Source: Bowmanella denitrificans
GTDB lineage: Bacteria; Pseudomonadota; Gammaproteobacteria; Enterobacterales; Alteromonadaceae
DNA: 64,000 nucleotides
Assembly: GCF_039522935.1 (NCBI RefSeq)
Contig: NZ_BAAAEI010000015.1
Location: forward strand, 124,001-188,000
Reading direction: 5' to 3'
Both the position numbers and the translations under genes were made by a program. Under the pieces are notes generated by a model. The model worked only from the letters and a program-made list of their open reading frames with translations, ran no database searches and was not told the DNA's origin. Of this stretch, positions 61,494 through 64,000 are shown in pieces (within the stretch, counting starts at the first letter, position 1; the number at the start of each line of letters is the position of its first letter).

Positions 61494-62426
61494 ATGAACC
61501 TGAATCGCGCCAGACAATTAGACCTGCAGCTATTGCTGGCCTTTCGCCACTTGTATCAGCTACGCGGCCTGACCCGCGCAGCCAGTCAGATGAATCTGTC
61601 ACAACCGGCCATGAGCCGGGTGCTGGCCAAACTCCGGGATATCTTCGCTGATCCGCTGTTTCTGCGCTCCCACCAGGGCCTGCAACCTACGCCCCGGGCA
61701 ACACAGCTATTACCGCAAGTGCAGAGCGCTATTGAACAGATGCAGGCTTTAATTGAGGAAACCCGTTACCACCCGGCCGAGGACCAGGGTCGGCTGATTC
61801 TTTGTTGTAATGACTTTGCCGCCAACCAATTGCTGCCAGCTATCTGCACCCAACTGAAACAGCAGGCCCCAGGATTAACTGTGGATATCCGCCCCTGGAC
61901 ACCGGGCCTGCTGATGACGTTGGCCAGCACCAGCATTGATATGGCACTGTGCCTGAATGAGCCCCACGGCGCAGATGTGACACTGGAGACGTTGTACAGC
62001 GACCCATATGTGGTGGTCATGTGTGCCAATCATCCATTGGCAAACGGCCCTGTGAGTCAGCAAAGTTATCTGGCCGCCGAGCATATATTGATCCCGATGG
62101 GGACCAAACAGCAGGGCATTATTGAGGCCATGCTTGCCTCGCAAGGCATTGTGCGTCGTATCGCCCTGCGGGTTCCCTATCTGCTGGCGGCCCTGGCCAT
62201 GCTACCGGGTAATCCTTATCTGCTGACCGTGCCAAGCTGGGTGGCTAGTTGTTATAAAGCACAGTTTAATCTTGCTTGTCAGCCGCTGCCCTTTGCTACG
62301 CCTGACGCCCAATATTGTCTGGCCTGGCCCAGCAGGCTGCAAAATGAGCCACGTCAACGCTGGGCACGTGAGCAGGCCAGTTTAGCCATGCATCGCAGCT
62401 TCACCGGTGGCCAGCAGGAGGTATGA
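61494..62426 (+). CDS. LysR-family transcriptional regulator
   Basis: 310 aa. The N-terminal HTH is LDLQLLLAFRHLYQLRGLTRAASQMNLSQPAMSRVLAKLRDIFADPLFLRSHQGLQPTPRA. The effector domain shows LILCCNDFAANQLLPAICTQL and LASTSIDMALCLNEP. It is divergent from the DoxX gene (about 105 bases), its most likely target, and directly followed by the AraC gene (no gap). Confidence 0.92.
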   Translation: MNLNRARQLDLQLLLAFRHLYQLRGLTRAASQMNLSQPAMSRVLAKLRDIFADPLFLRSHQGLQPTPRATQLLPQVQSAIEQMQALIEETRYHPAEDQGRLILCCNDFAANQLLPAICTQLKQQAPGLTVDIRPWTPGLLMTLASTSIDMALCLNEPHGADVTLETLYSDPYVVVMCANHPLANGPVSQQSYLAAEHILIPMGTKQQGIIEAMLASQGIVRRIALRVPYLLAALAMLPGNPYLLTVPSWVASCYKAQFNLACQPLPFATPDAQYCLAWPSRLQNEPRQRWAREQASLAMHRSFTGGQQEV

Positions 62427-63353
62427 GTGCAGCTTATTGATCCATTAAGCCAACTGATTGAATCTCTGGCCCCTACCACGGAGGTTTTTGCCAGAGTCAC
62501 GGCACATGCCCCTTGGGGGGTGAGTGAACCCAGGCAGGATGTCTGCGCGTTCACTTATGTATTAGATGGCCCCTGTTTTTTGCGGGTAGACGACCATCTG
62601 CAACAGCAGTTAACACCAGGTCAACTATTGCTTTTACCCAGAGGGGCTGCACACAGCGTCGCCAGCGGCCCTGACGCAGAATGCCAGGATGTGGATGCTC
62701 TGTTTGGCGGCAAATCCAGAGCGGAAGTTGAGCAAATGGTGCTTGGCGGTGATGGTGAACAAAGTCATATTTTGTGTGGCTATATTCGTTTTATGCCGCT
62801 GCACAGGCATTTGCCTAATTTGCTGACCGACAGTCTGCCTGAAGTGTTGATTCTGGACGCTCCTGCAACTTGTCGCCTGGGGCAATTACTGCAGTGGATT
62901 TACGCTGAAAACGCCGACTACCGGGCCGGACAATCGCTGATGCTGGAAAAGATGCTGCAAATGCTGTTGCTTGAGATCATCAGAACCCTGGATACGCTGC
63001 CATTAAATCCAGGGGTACTGAATGCCGTGAACGATCGACATTTGGCGCCAGCGATGCAGGCAATTATGAAAGATCTCTGCCGGCCCTGGCATCTTGACCA
63101 GTTGGCCGGTATTGCCGCGCTGTCCCGCTCTGCCTTTACCAGTCGATTTAAGAAGCTGACCGGCCTGTCCTGTCAGGCATTTATCCGCCATTGGCGCTGC
63201 CAGCAGGCAGCCCAACTGCTAAAACTCTCCGACCAACCGGTCGCCAGTATTGGATTAAAATGCGGGTTTCAATCCAGTGATGTGTTTATCCGCAACTTTC
63301 GCAGCTTCTGCGGTATGACCCCCAATCAGTTCCGCTACGCAGCCAACACCTGA
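62427..63353 (+). CDS. AraC-family regulator with N-terminal cupin
   Basis: 308 aa, GTG start at 62427 directly after the LysR stop (GGAGGT upstream, overlapping that stop region). The N-terminal cupin is CAFTYVLDGPCFLRVDDHLQQQLTPGQLLLLPRGAAHSV. The C-terminal double HTH is WHLDQLAGIAALSRSAFTSRFKKLTGLSCQAFIRHWRCQQAAQLLKLSDQPVASIGLKCGFQSSDVFIRNFRSFCGMTPNQFR. It is probably co-transcribed with the LysR gene. The target could be the epimerase gene downstream. Confidence 0.92.
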   Translation: MQLIDPLSQLIESLAPTTEVFARVTAHAPWGVSEPRQDVCAFTYVLDGPCFLRVDDHLQQQLTPGQLLLLPRGAAHSVASGPDAECQDVDALFGGKSRAEVEQMVLGGDGEQSHILCGYIRFMPLHRHLPNLLTDSLPEVLILDAPATCRLGQLLQWIYAENADYRAGQSLMLEKMLQMLLLEIIRTLDTLPLNPGVLNAVNDRHLAPAMQAIMKDLCRPWHLDQLAGIAALSRSAFTSRFKKLTGLSCQAFIRHWRCQQAAQLLKLSDQPVASIGLKCGFQSSDVFIRNFRSFCGMTPNQFRYAANT

Positions 63354-63488
63354 TGCTTGCTGCAGCCTTCTTAGCGACCCTTTGGCTAACAATATCGACG
63401 TTAAGGCCAGCAATGCTAAGCCCATCTTTTTTTCAATTTCCCTGCATTTAAGATAGATAGCAGATACATAACACTTAGGATAATTAGA

Positions 63489-64000
63489 ATGCATAAACGC
63501 GTGTTGGTAACCGGTGGAACCGGCAGTATTGGCTCAGCCATTGTGGCAGAACTGCTGGCTAACCATTATCAGGTGGATGTGCTGTGTCGCAGCCAGCAAA
63601 GTGCTGAAAAAGTGCCGGCGCCAGCCAAGGTTGTCACGGGTGATATCAGTGCGCCGCAGCAATGGGCTGAGCATATTCAGCAAATTGATGTACTGATTCA
63701 CACCGCTTGTGGTTTTGCTGAGGACATGGGCAGCATAGACCGCCAATTTTTGCAGGCGGTTGCTGCACAGGCAGCCCTACGCAGCGAACCTTTACTGATG
63801 TTGTATACCACCGGCTGCTGGACCTTTGGCAGCCAGCCCGGCCTTATCAACGAGCAAAGCCAGCCACAGTCTATTGGTGACTTTCAATGGATGCTGAATA
63901 ACAGCCAGTGGCTGGCCACACAGCCGCAAATTCGATTGCGCAGGGTCAGTCCGGCCAATGTTGTGAGTCAGGAGCAGCAATTTGCCATGCCAATTTTGCA
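63489..64000 (+). CDS. NAD-dependent epimerase/dehydratase-family protein (3' partial)
   Basis: Starts ATG 63489 after AGGATAATTAGA and runs off the window end; 170 codons are visible. MHKRVLVTGGTGSIGSAIVAELLANHYQVDVLCRS is a clear Rossmann entry with GGTGSIG. VTGDISAPQQWAEHIQQIDVLIHTACGF matches the extended SDR pattern (D, then VIHTA). The product could be an NmrA- or epimerase-type enzyme; the missing half prevents a choice. It follows the AraC gene by 135 bases. Confidence 0.85.
   Translation, partial: MHKRVLVTGGTGSIGSAIVAELLANHYQVDVLCRSQQSAEKVPAPAKVVTGDISAPQQWAEHIQQIDVLIHTACGFAEDMGSIDRQFLQAVAAQAALRSEPLLMLYTTGCWTFGSQPGLINEQSQPQSIGDFQWMLNNSQWLATQPQIRLRRVSPANVVSQEQQFAMPIL

Overview
The window is chromosomal DNA of a Gram-negative gammaproteobacterium, most likely a marine or brackish member of the Alteromonadales (Alteromonadaceae-like: Alteromonas, Bowmanella, Lacimicrobium and relatives). 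The reasons are gene order and content: surA-pdxA-rsmA-apaG-apaH, folA, obgE-rpmA-rplU divergent from ispB, mdh divergent from argR, glnK-amtB, pyrC and dbpA in gammaproteobacterial form, together with an Oar-type TonB-dependent receptor, many secreted hydrolases, a BacNav sodium channel and a fatty acid cis/trans isomerase. The genus is inferred and was not tested by any search.

Layout. 1-4219: surA (5' end cut by the window), pdxA, rsmA, apaG, apaH as one tight operon. 4418-6442: chemoreceptor. 6508-6740: hairpin repeats. 6742-9161 (minus): folA, obgE, rpmA, rplU. 9381-11911 (plus): ispB and a Tat-exported amidohydrolase. 11988-13690: mdh and argR, divergent. 13969-25062: a nuclease, a large TonB receptor, a PhnD-like binding protein with a membrane partner, uridine kinase, a NupC transporter, a 2OG-Fe(II) oxygenase and an alkaline-phosphatase-family enzyme. 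Together they look like a nucleic acid and nucleotide scavenging neighbourhood. 25306-29064 (minus): a DUF3718 protein, Dyp peroxidase, and amtB-glnK with a readable sigma-54 promoter and NtrC-like sites. 29316-36436: phospholipase A, two M28 peptidases, a TPR/transglutaminase-like lipoprotein and an ABC exporter. 36775-46105: dbpA, sodium channel, a solute-binding protein, pyrC, a propeller-GGDEF sensor and a serine hydrolase. 46084-54256: cti, a MocR regulator with a flavin-binding partner, a secreted subtilase, an XRE-cupin regulator and a GNAT. 57684-60671: GbsR-type regulator with cydAB. 60906-64000: DoxX, LysR, AraC and the start of an NAD-dependent epimerase.

The unusual part is 54267-57540. 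Three genes that look AT-richer than their surroundings (a DUF6932-like nucleotidyltransferase, an unrecognised partner and an N-terminal membrane protein) all lie on the minus strand. They are bounded by short attC-like sites whose end sequences follow integron-cassette logic: the 5' end of each cassette is the reverse complement of the start of its own 3' site. No integrase is in the window, so this would be an orphan cassette cluster (CALIN-like). It runs into about 1 kb of gene-free DNA with direct repeats, a cloverleaf-like inverted repeat and long hairpins.

Two dispersed intergenic repeat families recur. One is a roughly 50-bp hairpin (6.5 kb and 27.2 kb) whose stem bases change together between copies. 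The other is the CACAGAG/CTCTGTG family (13.7, 36.5 and 60.7 kb, with a CACGAAG variant at 57.4 kb). No rRNA, tRNA, CRISPR array, prophage or complete insertion sequence was seen.
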